Part shown: positions 11,500 to 23,436 of the stretch, piece after piece
Layout of the letters: the number at the start of each line of letters is the position of its first letter
Position numbering within the stretch: the first letter of the stretch is position 1
From: Straminergon stramineum
Taxonomy: Eukaryota > Streptophyta > Bryopsida > Hypnales > Calliergonaceae
Direction of reading: 5' to 3'
Length of the DNA stretch: 64,000 nucleotides
Assembly (NCBI GenBank): GCA_963920665.1
Contig: OY987272.1
Coordinates: 7,631,001-7,695,000, forward strand
Made by a program: the position numbers and the translations under genes
Notes under the pieces: model-generated
Database searches by the model: none
What the model saw: only the letters and a program-made list of their open reading frames with translations
What the model was told of the DNA's origin: nothing

Positions 11500-13609
11500 T
11501 AACTATTGCTTCTAAATAATGATGGCGTATCCGCCATAGCCGGAACTTCTCTCTCTCTCACACACACACAAACACTAAGCTTACTCTCCTACTCCCTCTC
11601 TTACTCGCGCTTCTCCGCGGCCCGGCTTCGTCCTGTTGCAACTTCAATCATCTTGGGAGCGTCAATTCAGTTTGCTTCTCCTTTTATCATTTGCATGTGC
11701 TGTGCTCGATCGAACCGCCCCCGCCCCTTCCATGTAAGTGTCTCTCCGGGGGTTTCCTGCTCCCGAGTCCCGATCTTTTGCCATTGCTACGCTTACATCG
11801 CTTCATTGCAGATTGTGTTATAAATCGGTGCTTTCTTGTTGCGAGCGGCGGGAGTGTGTCTTTAATCGCGGAGTGCGCGTCTCGGCATTGTCGCCGTTTC
11901 CGGATGAATGGACAGCCTAGGTGCTTCTGGAGTTTTGTTGTGAGGTTGACTCTTGTGTTTTGCGATTTGCGATTAGTTTTGAGGTAATTTTTTGGACTGG
12001 CATTCGGACGATGCTAATGCTAAGAGCAGGGAGCTCTGACAGTACTGGACATAAATTTATTTGTCGGCGCAATGTACAGTAGCTTACGAATTTCTGAGTA
12101 TCTTTTTTTGATGAAGTCGAGTATTGCGTAAGGTGTGATGGATCTGTGAGGCAATGTTGTTATTGGTTGATCGTTATGTCGTTTAGGACTTGGCATTGCA
12201 GCTGGTGGACGCTCCTGATTTATCTAGGTCTGTCTTGAAGTGGAATTCTTTATGATTATTAATCCGTGTTGTTTTTTGAATGTGTGCTATGCTGTTTAGT
12301 TTTGAGGTAATTTGGCCGGGTTTAGGATAGAGCTAACACTCTAGCACGCTAACAGTTGATAGGCGTGTCTTAGTACTGAATATTCTTGACGATGTAGTGT
12401 GCTGTAATTTAGATCCGGATTATATTGCGGGAGTTTGTGAGCTTGTGATTCGTGGCATTCCTTTTTTGAGGGTTCGAGTGGCTTGAGTGTGTTTGATTGT
12501 GGAACAGGTGCTTGCATTGTCTTTGTTCTTGATAGGAAATGCTAGGGTTTTGTTTTAATGATTACTCTGGGTTTTTTTATGTGTGCTATAGTGCTCAGTT
12601 TTGAGTTGATTTTTGGATTTGGCATCTGGTGGATTTGAAGAGCAGACAGTTCTGTCTTGTTGCTGGGAATTTTTGTCGGTGCAATGTACAGTTTGCTCAT
12701 ATTCCAGATTATAGTGTGATTCGGTGCTTTATTTTTGAGGTTTCGAGCGACGCGAGCGTGCTTTTGATAGTGGACAAGGTGTCGACAGTTCTTGACTGGA
12801 TGATAGAAGGTGCTAGGTTCGTTGGAGGCTTGTTTAGCTGAATCGTTATATGGTGATTATAAAGTGTTTTCTAATGTGTGCCATTTTTGAGGCAATATTA
12901 ACCGGCATACGGACGATGCTGAGCAGACGGTACTGTCTTGCGCTGTTAGAACTGGAAATTCTTGTCGGTGCATTCTACAGTAGCTTGGAAATTTCTTACT
13001 TTTTTATGAAATCGAAACACTCTTGTTTGCTTTATGATGGATCTGTGAGGCACTGTTATGTTTTGTTTGATTGTTGCCTCTTTTCAGACTAGGAAATGAT
13101 GGGAGCCACTACTGTCTTGAAGTGAAAGTTGTAGATTTTCGGATTGTCTACTTACTCCTAGCTTGACTGTCAGATCTTATAACTTTTGAGTGTGCAAGTT
13201 TCTCAACAAGGAATTATGTCGTGGTTCGTGTGGCAGATTGTTGTGAACGAGAATTTTGTGAGGTTGACATGTACGGACTGTAGAGCCGGTAAGTGCTCTC
13301 GACCTTGATTTTAATGTGATTAAAGATGCAGTGATGGATTGTCTCTTTTGACTTGTTTTTTGGATCGCATAATGTACTAATTATCAATGTGATTAATTAT
13401 GATGTGCATGCGAATTCTTACATGGTTGTTTTCTGGAGGTTCTTTGTCGAAGATTTAAATTTTACTTATTTTTCTTCTCCAAATTTTCTGGTGGCTACAG
13501 TTCTGTAGGGATTTCCAAAGGTCGTCTAAAGTGCTTTTGTGGATGATGGATCAGGTGCAGCGGCCAGGCTAAAGATCGTGCTGAGGTAGACACTAGTTGA
13601 CAGCAGGAA
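11500..13609 (+). promoter_or_regulatory. Leader of the SH3P gene with a probable 5'-UTR intron
   Basis: A CT/CA microsatellite near 11550-11575 and a pyrimidine-rich stretch resemble a plant 5' UTR. A good donor (ATGTAAGTG, GT at 11734) and a good acceptor (pyrimidine tract then GGCTACAG ending at 13500) would define an intron of about 1.77 kb. Within it four degenerate copies of a ~300-bp unit start at the GTTTTGAGG-like anchor at 11976, 12299, 12598 and 12882. Open frames here (11506, 11691, 12629, 12850) have no family match and are probably chance. Splice sites are inferred, not demonstrated. Confidence 0.55.
11976..13150 (+). repeat. ~300-bp degenerate tandem repeat, about four copies
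   Basis: Shared blocks across copies: GTTTTGAGG(T/C)AAT, GGCAT(T/A)CGGACGATGCT, TTGTCGG(C/T)GCA(A/T)T(G/C)TACAG, GATGGATCTGTGAGGCA and TGTCTTGAAGTG. Anchors are spaced 323, 299 and 284 bp. The second copy is the most eroded. Confidence 0.7.
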
Positions 13610-14722
13610 ATGGATGCGTTCAGGAAGAGCGCCAATAAGTTCCGAGAGCAGGTTGTGAAGCAACAGCATGCTGTGTTAAAGCAGTTTTCAGGGCATGGTT
13701 CAGACAATGATGTGATCATCGATGAGGCGGAGCTACAAAGACATCATCAACTTCAGAAGCTTTACACTTCTACCAGGGCTGCCAAACATTTCCAGCGAGA
13801 GGTGGTAAGGGGGGTGGAAGGGCTTATCAGTACAGGTAGCAAGCAATCAGAAGTTGCCACCAAGCTTGCAGACGAGTGCAAAAAGTATGGAACTGAGGGT
13901 CCTGGGATTGGTGGGGCTCTTTCCCATGCCTCTTTGCAGTATGGCACAGCCAAAACTCAGATGGAAAAGGAGCGGGATACGATGCAGCGGGTCCTAAGCA
14001 CGCAGGTGGCAGAGCCCTTGAAGGCGATGGTCTTGGGCGCACCTTTGGAAGATGCTAGGCAATTGACACAGCGATATGATCGCATGCGTCAAGAAGCAGA
14101 ATTGCAGGCGGTCGAGGTCAGTAAGAGGAGAACGAAAGAGGCAGGCGGTGTTGATAACGTTGTAAAGCTGCAGGCGGCTGAACAAAAGATGCAGCAATTA
14201 TCATCATCAATGGCAGTGTTAGGTAAAGAAGCTGCTTCGGCAATGACTGCCGTAGAAATTCAACAGCAGCGCCTTACTCTTCAGCGGATGATTGCTCTGG
14301 TGCAAGCCGAGCACGCTTATCACCAGCGAGCTGCTGAGATACTGGATCAGCTTCAGGATCAACTAGTATCTCAACTACAACGGAGCGAGGCAAGCGTGCC
14401 ATCTGCTGGTGCAGCTGCTGCAGATGTTATCATCGCCCCTTCCTCCTTTGAGGATGCTAATTTAGGTTCTGATTCGGCTAAAACTAAACGCAGCCAATCA
14501 AGCAATTACTTCCTTGCAGAAGTAACAGCGCCCTTCGAAGCCGAGAGCCCTGGTGAACTTTCGTTAGCCGTTGGAGATTATGTTGTTGTGCGTCAAGTGG
14601 CCTCATCTGGCTGGTCGGAGGGAGAGTGCAAAGGTAATGCAGGGTGGTTTCCTTCATCGTACGTGGAATCTAGGCAGCGGATGCCGGGAACCAAGGTGGC
14701 TGAAGCGGTCACTGACTTGTAA
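13610..14722 (+). CDS. SH3P2: SH3 domain-containing protein, SH3P2-like (BAR-SH3)
   Basis: Membrane-binding adaptor of endocytosis, clathrin-vesicle and autophagosome traffic in plants. 370 residues, one uninterrupted exon. Residues about 1-270 are a helical, Gln/Glu-rich BAR-type coiled coil starting MDAFRKSANKFREQV, with STRAAKHFQREVVRGVEG, the diagnostic EPLKAMVLGAPLEDAR and QRYDRMRQEAE. Residues about 312-360 form the SH3 domain (AEVTAPFEAESPGELSLAVG, then GWSEGECKGNAGWFPSSYVE). Length matches the Arabidopsis SH3P family. The start is the first in-frame ATG and aligns with the family N-terminus. Arabidopsis SH3P genes, as I recall, have many coding introns; this one has none. Coding composition is clearly different from the flanks. 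Which SH3P paralogue it equals cannot be told. Confidence 0.95.
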   Translation: MDAFRKSANKFREQVVKQQHAVLKQFSGHGSDNDVIIDEAELQRHHQLQKLYTSTRAAKHFQREVVRGVEGLISTGSKQSEVATKLADECKKYGTEGPGIGGALSHASLQYGTAKTQMEKERDTMQRVLSTQVAEPLKAMVLGAPLEDARQLTQRYDRMRQEAELQAVEVSKRRTKEAGGVDNVVKLQAAEQKMQQLSSSMAVLGKEAASAMTAVEIQQQRLTLQRMIALVQAEHAYHQRAAEILDQLQDQLVSQLQRSEASVPSAGAAAADVIIAPSSFEDANLGSDSAKTKRSQSSNYFLAEVTAPFEAESPGELSLAVGDYVVVRQVASSGWSEGECKGNAGWFPSSYVESRQRMPGTKVAEAVTDL

Positions 14723-16596
14723 TTTGTATGCTACGTTGCAATTTTGAGGAAGTTTCATTGGATGGCTAAACTCAGAACATCAAGTTTTTAGCCGAGTAAC
14801 TTTAGCACGCCCGTTTTGTGACGACCTTTGGCTGCTCTTGACGAACAGCAGTCGGCATGGTTCTCGTTACAGGTTTGGATTTTATTCGATTCGACCCAGT
14901 TCATATTCTTTCTGAACTATATCTGGTCAAAGTCCATTGACATCACTATTTGGAGTCCAGCAACGGGCTCTCTAAATGTGCTTAGAAGTATATATGCTGA
15001 GAGGTCTGCTACCTTATACTCTTGAAGTCAAATGTTGATATTCGGTTTTATTTTTCCGCTTTGTCCATTTTTTTGAGTCCACGAGCATGGCTCTTTCTGT
15101 ACTTTCCTTGAGATACTAACACCAAGTGTTTGAATATTTATTTATGCTACAATGCTAGCGGACAAGTTACAACACTTACCAGGCAAAACAATGATGATAT
15201 TGATTTGTCTATGTCCATTTACAGTTTGAAATGACAGTCTTTCACAAGTGATGAATTATCTCGCATGATACCGGTACTGTAGCAGGAAGTTTAAGTCATT
15301 TTTGGACTGATGTATCTCCTATTCTTTCAGACAAACTGGTAGACCTGTATCTTCGAAGGATGTGACCTGTGACTCCATGAGCACACGAGGATAATTCTTT
15401 TGAACTTCCGGGAATTTAGTTGATATTACATAATTGACGGTTCAAGGGACCGACACTGGAGTTCTCTCATCGCACCGAAACTCTTGTTACGACAGAGAGG
15501 CAGTAAGGGTTTGAGGCATGCATATCAAATTTGTTTCCAACCCCCGTTTGTGACCTGTTTTGTCTCCAGCGGCAGCTGCATGCTCCAACATACTGGCAAA
15601 CAACACAGGACGGGCTCGTAACTTGAATCCATTGTGAGAGTGCCAACGTTTCCACATGCACCTTCCGAATTTGGTTCACACTGCAAATCCTCCCTGGTAA
15701 ATCAGTGTGACGATAGTTAGGTTTTGCTGGCTATTCCATTATGCGTTGAAATTTATGAAAGTGGTCGATTACTGTAGCGATTGAGAAAATCTTGTAGCTG
15801 AGCCATAGGTCTTACAGCTGAAGCCTTCAACTTCCTCACGTTTGAGCTTGAACTCGAATTAACCAAGTAATTTAGGCATTCGAAACTAAACTAGCTGGGA
15901 TAGTTTGCCTGTTTTGTACTGGTTGATTGCATGAACTAAGCGACGTAAGTGTTGGATACAGTGGAGAATTGGTCCCAAATACACCCTGTGTGATACTTTC
16001 GTCGATCATTATTGTCGTGGCCTATCGCGGTCTGGCTGCTGATGGAGCACTCATCTACACAATCTATGGCGGATCCTGGAGAGAATTAGGGTTTAGGATT
16101 TGCAATCTTGTGAGCTTCCATAAGATTGTGGCATTTAAACTCCAATGCACATACGATCGTGACATTGTGGTTTTGAGAGTGGATAATGAGTGTTGAATTT
16201 TCAAGACCTCCAATCTCTAGGTCTACCGAAGTAAATTGTGTTCACCAATTTCGCTTTCTTTACGTGCAAATAGATGCGACGACAACGTTCTGTGCTACAG
16301 GAAGATGGTGTAGGACTGTATGCCTTGTGGATTTTCAAAAGATTCGCTTTTTGTTGGACTCTTTTTGTGTGCAATTCAGTTATGCTGGAAGTGGGATTAT
16401 GTGCAGGGCAATTCACATATATACATGCGCCATACAGGACAACACTGATTTTTTTCTATTGGTGAGGGCATAGAATTGGAGGAATTTAGTACAATAGGGT
16501 AATAGTTCAACATGCACTAATCTAAAATATTGGGACTTTCATAAATTAGTGGCACATGCTAGTATGATAAATCAATGAATCAATGTACTTGTGTAG
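14723..16596. other. SH3P 3' flank and unassigned DNA
   Basis: Sequence to about 16480 keeps the mixed base composition of gene-associated DNA, then drops to A+T-rich. It may hold the SH3P 3' UTR or an unrecognised transcript. Open frames at 14828, 15467 (minus), 15927 and 16186 show no domain and are left unassigned. Confidence 0.4.
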
Positions 16597-17410
16597 TGCC
16601 CTAACAAGAAGATTTGCATGCCCCTTTGTTCCCATACAAACACTTGCATTTTCAGACACAGTCTTTTGCAATTCTTGCATCATTGCACTCTTACATATTC
16701 CCAATCAAATTTCATTTCCAAATTTTACATTAAATTTCATGATATTACATGATAATTGATTGAGAGTTGTCAACGATGAATTTTCAAAATTCAATTGCAC
16801 ATACATGTTGGAATTGTTCACAAGCACATCTTTCATTTAGAAAAGTTTGCAAGAAAGTTTTAGAATTCACATTGTAGAGAGTTCAAATATCTAAATTCTG
16901 TAAAATAAATGTTTATGTATTGTAACTAGATTCTAATATTTGACCCTCACAATACAAATAGTAATGCACCTCTAAATATAATAGTACAATTAGTTTACCC
17001 AAATCTAGTCACAATATATAGAAATCTATTTTACAAAATTTGGATATATATATAACACCTTCGCATTGAACTCTCTTCCAACATTAATTCTAAATATTTC
17101 TTGCCATTTTTTCAAAATGGAAAGATGTGTTTACGGACAATTCCAACATGTAGATGCAATTTGAATTTTGAAAATTCATCATTGATGACCCTCAATCAAT
17201 TATCATATAATATCATGAAATTTAATGTAAGAAATTCATCAAAAATGTAGTTTAAGTTTGTTGAAGATGAAATTTGGTATTCATGATCAAGAATAACTTA
17301 TGTAAGAATACAATGATGCAAGAATTGCATAAGAATTGCAAAAGATTGCATTTGAAAAGGAGGTGTTTATATAGGAATCAAAGGAACATGTGAATCTTTT
17401 TGTGTGGGCA
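16597..17410. mobile_element. Large fold-back (long inverted repeat) element, 814 bp
   Basis: Two arms of about 335-400 bp, 16597-16932 and 17003-17410, are imperfect reverse complements across nearly their whole length around a ~70-bp loop. Examples: AACAATTCCAACATGTA on one arm and its complement on the other; TCAATCAATTATCAT with its complement; CAATGATGCAAGAATTGCA with its complement. Ends are TGCCC... and ...GGGCA. Not coding. RNA from it would form a long hairpin. Confidence 0.8.
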
Positions 17411-19544
17411 TTTCACATTTAGCTTTTAGGTGATTCGAGTGCAACTTTGCAGAGCCTCCTTTTCTTGTAGGTGTAGTTGGAGCTAATTGTCAAGATTCTG
17501 AATTTGTTTGAATCATCATGTATAATCTATCAACTATATTTTGAATATTTTGGAAATTTCAATCACTTTGTCAAGAGGAATTTTTTTAAAGATTGATGGC
17601 AAATAACTCAAGTCATTTGGATAATTTTCAAAATTTCATGAGTTTTGAGTGTTACTTTACTCATATTAGTTACATGATTATTTGAAACGTTGGATGTTCT
17701 CTACAATACCAAGAGCTAAATGGTGAAAATTCTTGCATTTGTCATATGTTGAAAATTTGTCCAACAAGTTAAGCTTGTAGAAGAAATTGGCATTGAGAAG
17801 TTGATACAACAAAGAAGACATACAGAGGAAATCGAGAAACTAGTTTGAGGCAAAGTTGCACCTTTCACTTAGACAAAAAGAGTAGTGATACCAAAAGTGT
17901 AGGCCAAGATTAGCACTCCTTTATCAAATAGTTGATTATTTACAAAAAAGAAGATTCAACAAAAAGAATAATTTTGCAAGATTCTTTTTCCTCATACAAT
18001 TTTTTTGGACAAAATCATTTTCTAAAGAAATTGGCATTTATTTTTAGAATTATTTCCTCCAAACCTACCCTACATGTATGGTAGTCTAATTGTAAGCTAC
18101 TTTATAATAAATAAACTTTGATTGCATGGACTCAAATGACACTTGAGCCATGTTTCTTAATAGTAGATTGAGAATGAAATACTACCAATCTTAACTTGTT
18201 TTGCCTATTGAAGGTCACAACTTTTAGGGCTATCATCTTCTACATGTCATCATTTATATAGCATAGATTCCCAAAACTTCATCATAAACATCCAAACAAT
18301 GCCAACATTTTTCACTATTAGAATTGACATTTTTACACTATTTTCTAAAAAATCTCCATTTGGTCCTAGCATAGAGACCAATACACATTTGAAGTAGGGC
18401 CAATTAGCATTGTTGGGACTAGAAATTTCCTCATATAGATTTTTATAAAAATAAAAATATTATTTTATCTAAAATGTATAGTACAACACTTCAAGGGTTC
18501 AATCATAAGAAAATTATATTATTAAAATATATACAAATGTTATTGAATTGGAAATTTATGATGCTTCTCCATTGAAAGTTGTTGAACTTGACATCAACTC
18601 TAGGAATCTAGATTGAAGCTTTGAAAAATGCTCAATTTCCTATCAATGGTATCAATTGGAAAAGAAATTAAATTTCGACAAAGGTGGTGAAATTTAGTCC
18701 TTTGTCTCAAAATTTTAAAAACATTCATTAAAAAATGAACTTTATAGGATCTTGCTTGGGAGGTCTCTTACTAAGTACAAGACTAAGGTGAGAAATAATA
18801 TTCTTCTATAAACCCTTTGAAAATATTTTGCCTCCCCATATTGTGATCTTGTAAAAAGTTTATTTGAAGAAAATACCTTACACCTCATTCCAATGTTTTA
18901 GAAGGGAATAGAACATTCAAACATACCAATACTTCAATTTAAGTCGATACTAGCATGGTAGGTCTCACAAAAGAATGTAGGTTTGTCAATATAGGATGGC
19001 AATTAGATCTATGAATGTAAATGTGGCCTTCCATGAAACCCTTTCAATATAAGGAAATTCTTGTCAATATTTCTTAAGTTATTCCTAGGAAACTCTTTGA
19101 ATTTAGTATACCAAAAAGAAATATTCAATTTGTTTGGATTGGTGGGTGAGCTCACATTAACAACCCAACTCATATTGCCCATGATTGTGATGATAAGTCA
19201 TCGAGGGAAGATCCAAGGAAAAGACAAAGACATTATATCTCCCTTGACCAATTTGGAAACTAAGGTGGCTTTGTTTTTTGGTTTTCTATTTGCAATAGAG
19301 GTCCTTTATTTTGTTAATTTTATTTGCAAAATTTGTTTACAAGGCAAGAGTTTTGAGAGATTGTAGAAAAAAATAACTTTTTATTCAACAATTTTTTCTG
19401 ACAATAAATGATGGATAGTGATCATAAAAATAGATGAAATTTTCATGAATAAAGTACAAATAAGTAGATGAAAAATACTTCTTTCCCAAAATGGCTACAT
19501 GATAAATTTTGTTGTCATCATTTTGTTTTCCCAAAATGGCTACA
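17411..19544. other. A+T-rich intergenic DNA
   Basis: No gene or intact repeat recognised. The frame at 19061-19366 is hydrophobic but has no family signature and no supporting context. Confidence 0.45.
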
Positions 19545-19958
19545 TGGATTGAAAGATTATAACATTTGAAGTTAGAAGAAAAAAAAATTCTAACCTTACT
19601 CGACATGGCCAATAGACTTTAATTCCTCCTAAAAGGAGATTTTAACACCACTTATGGTTATTTGGGGTGACATTTGCATCTTGAATCATATAAATTACAT
19701 ACCTACCAAATTTCAAAATTATAGGAGGAGTTTTGTACGTGCTACCCAAAGTTGCCCAGTTGCCCTAAGAGTTCAAGGTAGCATAACTTTCTATTTGAGC
19801 ACCCAATTGGACAAAAAAAATTATATTTCCGCTAAGGGGATATATGTTTATACCTTGTATCAAAACTTGAAGAATGTATGTTAAAAAACTAACTGCATCA
19901 GCACCTTTCCAAGATCACCTACACATGTTCAACAATCATTTGGTCCTTTAGGAGTTAA
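19545..19958. mobile_element. Truncated relative of the 30016-30606 TTAA element
   Basis: From the core GGATTGAAAGATTATAA (near 19546) to the right end GGTCCTTTAGGAGTTAA (TTAA 19955-19958) it aligns block for block with 30186-30606: TTTAATTCCTCCTAAA, ACCTACCAAATTTCAAAA, TTCAAGGTAGCATAACTTT against the matching stretches. The left end is not recognisable. Confidence 0.65.
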
Positions 19959-21705
19959 GAAATAACATAATGAAATACAAAAAATTTATTCCGTTTCAAA
20001 ATTTAATCTACCCAAAAAATTGCTAAATTTGAAATGTGATTTTTACCCGAGTACCACTATTGAGACTCATTTCCAAGAGCTCTTTAACACTAGAAAACTA
20101 ACATTTGCAATGGCCCTCCTTGTACATAAACTTGAATAGCAAAATGTGAAAAGAATTAAAAAATCATTGTGATGCTTAAAAAGGACTATAGTGATATAAT
20201 CAGAATTATTCAAATTAAATACAATTTCAAGATTTGATTTGATCCTAAAAGATATCTATAGAATCATATATTGTATTTGATTCCTAGAATACTAATAAAT
20301 TATGAAATTATATACATTGAATAATTGATAATTCAATAAATTGAAATTTTTATTTAGATGTCATTTTAATATGTAAAATTGATTGTGCTAAAATTTGGCA
20401 CCATATATTCATATTGAATACATGACCCTTTTACAACTTTTCAATCATATAGGAGGTTAGGAGGTGCTATAATGATTCAAATTAGAAATTCACTTTTGTT
20501 GTAAATGTATACTAAGAGACAACATGGGGGTAATTTATCTTACCCTCAAAATCATTCTTTTTGTTACTATAAAAAAATTCCATTGATGATATTTATATCA
20601 TGTAGGATTTACCAAGACTAAAATATGAAACTTTGGGTGACAACAACAACCTCAAAACATAAATCCTCAAAGCCTATGATCCTTTCTCCACAACCTAGTT
20701 CAATATTGAAGCTCTTTGCATATGCTAAGAGTTGTAGGTTTTATAGGTACTTTCTAAACTTGGAGGTTTGCTTGATTGGGATTTAGCAATCCAGAGTGAA
20801 GCTCGGATAGAGTTGGAACATAACATTGTATAATCATGCAATGGTCCTCCCCATGTTGGGAAGATATTATGCTTTGCTAAATACTTGGGAGGAACTTATC
20901 AATTAAATCAAGGATTGGGGGTGACTAAGGAGCCATATAAGACAATTTTGTTCATTGCAGGGGTCCCCTTTCCCTACCTTGTTGGTATACAATGTTATGA
21001 AAGTGTTTGAAAACCTCAAGAAGAGTGATTCATGTATGATACTTTGTGTTTCAGTTGAAGTTAAGGTGACACTAGTTGTTGATCCTATAAGACCTTAAAG
21101 TGGTTGATCAAAGTTTGTACTTTTACCCTTGGAAAAAACATTGGAATTTTAAAATTTTCCACCCATGATGAAATTGGGAATTTTGAATTGAAGGGCCCAA
21201 ATTGTGCTAAAAGAGGTGAAGAACGCAACACTAAGCAACCACAAAGTAGAGGTAATTTTTTACATTTACCTTTGCGGAAGACAGACTCAGAATGCAAACT
21301 TCGAATGACCACTTTAACATCTTGCATTTATCCTAAGGAGCTACTTGCTTGGAGGGATTTTTTCTTTCTGAAGTTTATTTAGGGTTTATCAATTTGGAGC
21401 TGGAAATAGACGCAGTTTAAATGGAGCTCAAGAATTCAAATTTCAAATTGGATGGATTCAAGTTTTTGGAAGCTTCAAATGTTGATTGGGGTTGCTCACG
21501 TGGAGGCGTTGTGTGATTTAGGTTGAGGGTTCGTCATGAGTTTCAATCTTCAATATAATTATTTCTATGCACTTTGCAAAGCACCCCCACCCCCCAAGAA
21601 AACAATGTCTCTCCCTTGCAACACAATCATCAACAACGTTTGTGCACAACATGAAGTCCCAACGATAATATTTGAGTTTCCTTTATCACATCTACATATG
21701 CTTTG
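19959..21705. other. A+T-rich intergenic DNA
   Basis: No gene. Contains one member of a dispersed repeat pair at about 20815-20995 (see separate entry). Frames at 21085-21382 on both strands overlap one another and lack domains. Confidence 0.45.
20815..20995 (+). repeat. Dispersed repeat, copy 1 (with 35935-36170)
   Basis: Blocks CATTGTATAA(T/C)CA, GCAATGGTCCTCC, TGGGAGGA, TTATCA and AGACAATTTT(G/A)TTCATTG occur in the same order at 35935-36170. Family unknown; not coding. Confidence 0.6.
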
Positions 21706-21935
21706 TAAACCCTTAAACATCAAAGCGGACGTTTTGTGTCCAATGAATGACAAAGAATCTCTCTATGTTGGATAAAACTACAACTATTCATCCTTCGAAT
21801 TTTGTGCAAAAAGGGGAGATCTTCTACTAGACTTTGACCTCCAATGACTATTCTTTATTTTTTTAATGTAGATGATGTTACATAGTTTCAAAAGGGTTGA
21901 TTTCCATGGTCACCAATCCATCCTTTAAGGGTTAA
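21706..21935. mobile_element. Short TTAA-flanked TIR element, reverse orientation
   Basis: Same family as 8287-8523 in the opposite direction. Right end CCTTTAAGGGTTAA (TTAA 21932-21935); left end decayed to TAAACCCTTAAACATC. Inner blocks TCCAATGAATGACAAAGAAT, GATGATGTTACATAGTT and TGATTTCCATGGTCACCAAT correspond to the family consensus. Confidence 0.65.
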
Positions 21936-22530
21936 CTTTATCTATCATGTTCCATAGTGAAGAAAATGAATAGCCAAATAGAAGACCAACACATTGTTTG
22001 GAGAGAACCCCCAATTAGGTTACTTCATTGTTAGCCAGTAGAATTGGAAAAAGAAACTTGTTTGTAATTTTAAAACATTGGAAAAACATTGGTGAAAATA
22101 GAAATAATTGTAAATTGTGTACTAATTTTAGTTAAACCTTCCTTCAACACCCCTTCTACAAACTAGGTTTCACTTTATGTGTAACTTGAATATTGATTTG
22201 TAAAATGTCTAGAGAAGAAAATAGAGAAAAGCATGGACCCTTAGTACTTGAAAACAATCACATCTACAGTAGTACAACGAGCCGAATGCAGGGACCATTT
22301 TACCCCTGCATTTTCTCCTTGGAAAAAACACAAGAACATTTTATTTGCGATGCATGGTAAAATTTGCCAATTTCTAGTTCACATTTGCAAGCATAGTACA
22401 AAACAAGGGGGCTATTTAATTACATTCACCCTTGGTTGGACCTCTACATTTGGTTCATTGCACTACTATAGACGCAATCCTTGAAAACCAAGTTCAATAT
22501 GGGAATTAAATGAATTATATTCCTAGCATA
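21936..22530. other. A+T-rich intergenic DNA
   Basis: No gene or element supported. The 78-codon frame at 22248 lacks recognisable features. Confidence 0.4.
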
Positions 22531-22815
22531 AGGGGAGATTTGAGGCCTCTAGGAGACTGCGAGTTCCCAGGTTGCGGGGAATACAGGAACAATGCCGCCA
22601 TGGCAGATTGACGTGGCTGCAACACTGCCACGTCAAGAAAAAAAAATTCATTTTTTTTTCAACTTCTTTTTGCATTTCAGAACTAATATTTTTAGTTTTA
22701 TGTTTTATGTTTTTTTAATAATTTTTTCCTGACAGCAATCAGCCATTCCCAGACTGCACAGGGAACAAGCAGGGGAACAGGTCTGAAAGGGCCCTCCCGA
22801 GACCTCAAATCCCCT
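22531..22815. mobile_element. TIR element, ~285 bp
   Basis: Left end AGGGGAGATTTGAGGCCTC, right end GAGACCTCAAATCCCCT, nearly perfect inverted repeats. The ends are G+C-rich with further inverted matches inside (CAGGTTGCGGGGAATACAGG-type left against the complement of CTGTGCAGTCTGGG-type right, weak). A central A/T tract follows. No target duplication could be fixed; superfamily unknown. Confidence 0.55.
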
Positions 22816-23436
22816 CTAATGTGAAGCTCAAAAATATCCCGAACGCTACTGTAGACCAGCCACCCAGCCAGCATGATGAGATCACTCATTGGACGAAAAA
22901 ATAGGTGTTATTTTACTTTTACTTTTTTAACTTTTTTAACTTTTTCATATTTTGGGGAAAAGGATATACTACTTTTTCAGTTCCTATTAATGGTATGAAA
23001 CTGACCTTAAAACCTGGAGCTCAATCAATTTAAGTTAACAGATAAGTTATTCTAGAACCCACATAGATAGACCCCAAGGCAGAAAAAAAAGGAGTCTAAT
23101 TAATCCTTAGTTTAATTTGACCGTACAATTGTGCCACTAACTGAATTAATAATAGTCACCAAGTGAAAATCAAAGATCCCATTGGAGGACTGAGATTCAT
23201 GGAGTGATTATTAAGTTAACTTAGTTATCGGCGTTGGGATTTCATAGCCAGTTTTAATAGAATTTGTGCAAAAATAGACTGATGGAAATCATGTAAATTT
23301 AGTTACTGAATGGGTGGTGCACAACTACCACGTGGAATGCCTGGGGTGGACCAGATGAATAGAATGGCAGGGGCCTTGTGTCGGTGTAAATATAGAAAGA
23401 AAGAAAAAAAGCTATGGGTGAAGGAAAAATGACTTA
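22816..23436. other. A+T-rich intergenic DNA
   Basis: Contains a run of CTTTTTTAA-like repeats near 22917-22945. No gene recognised. Confidence 0.4.

Noticed and set aside
11506..13092. Several 60-105-codon frames upstream of SH3P
   Set aside because: They lie within the probable leader and its repeats; copies do not keep a common reading frame.
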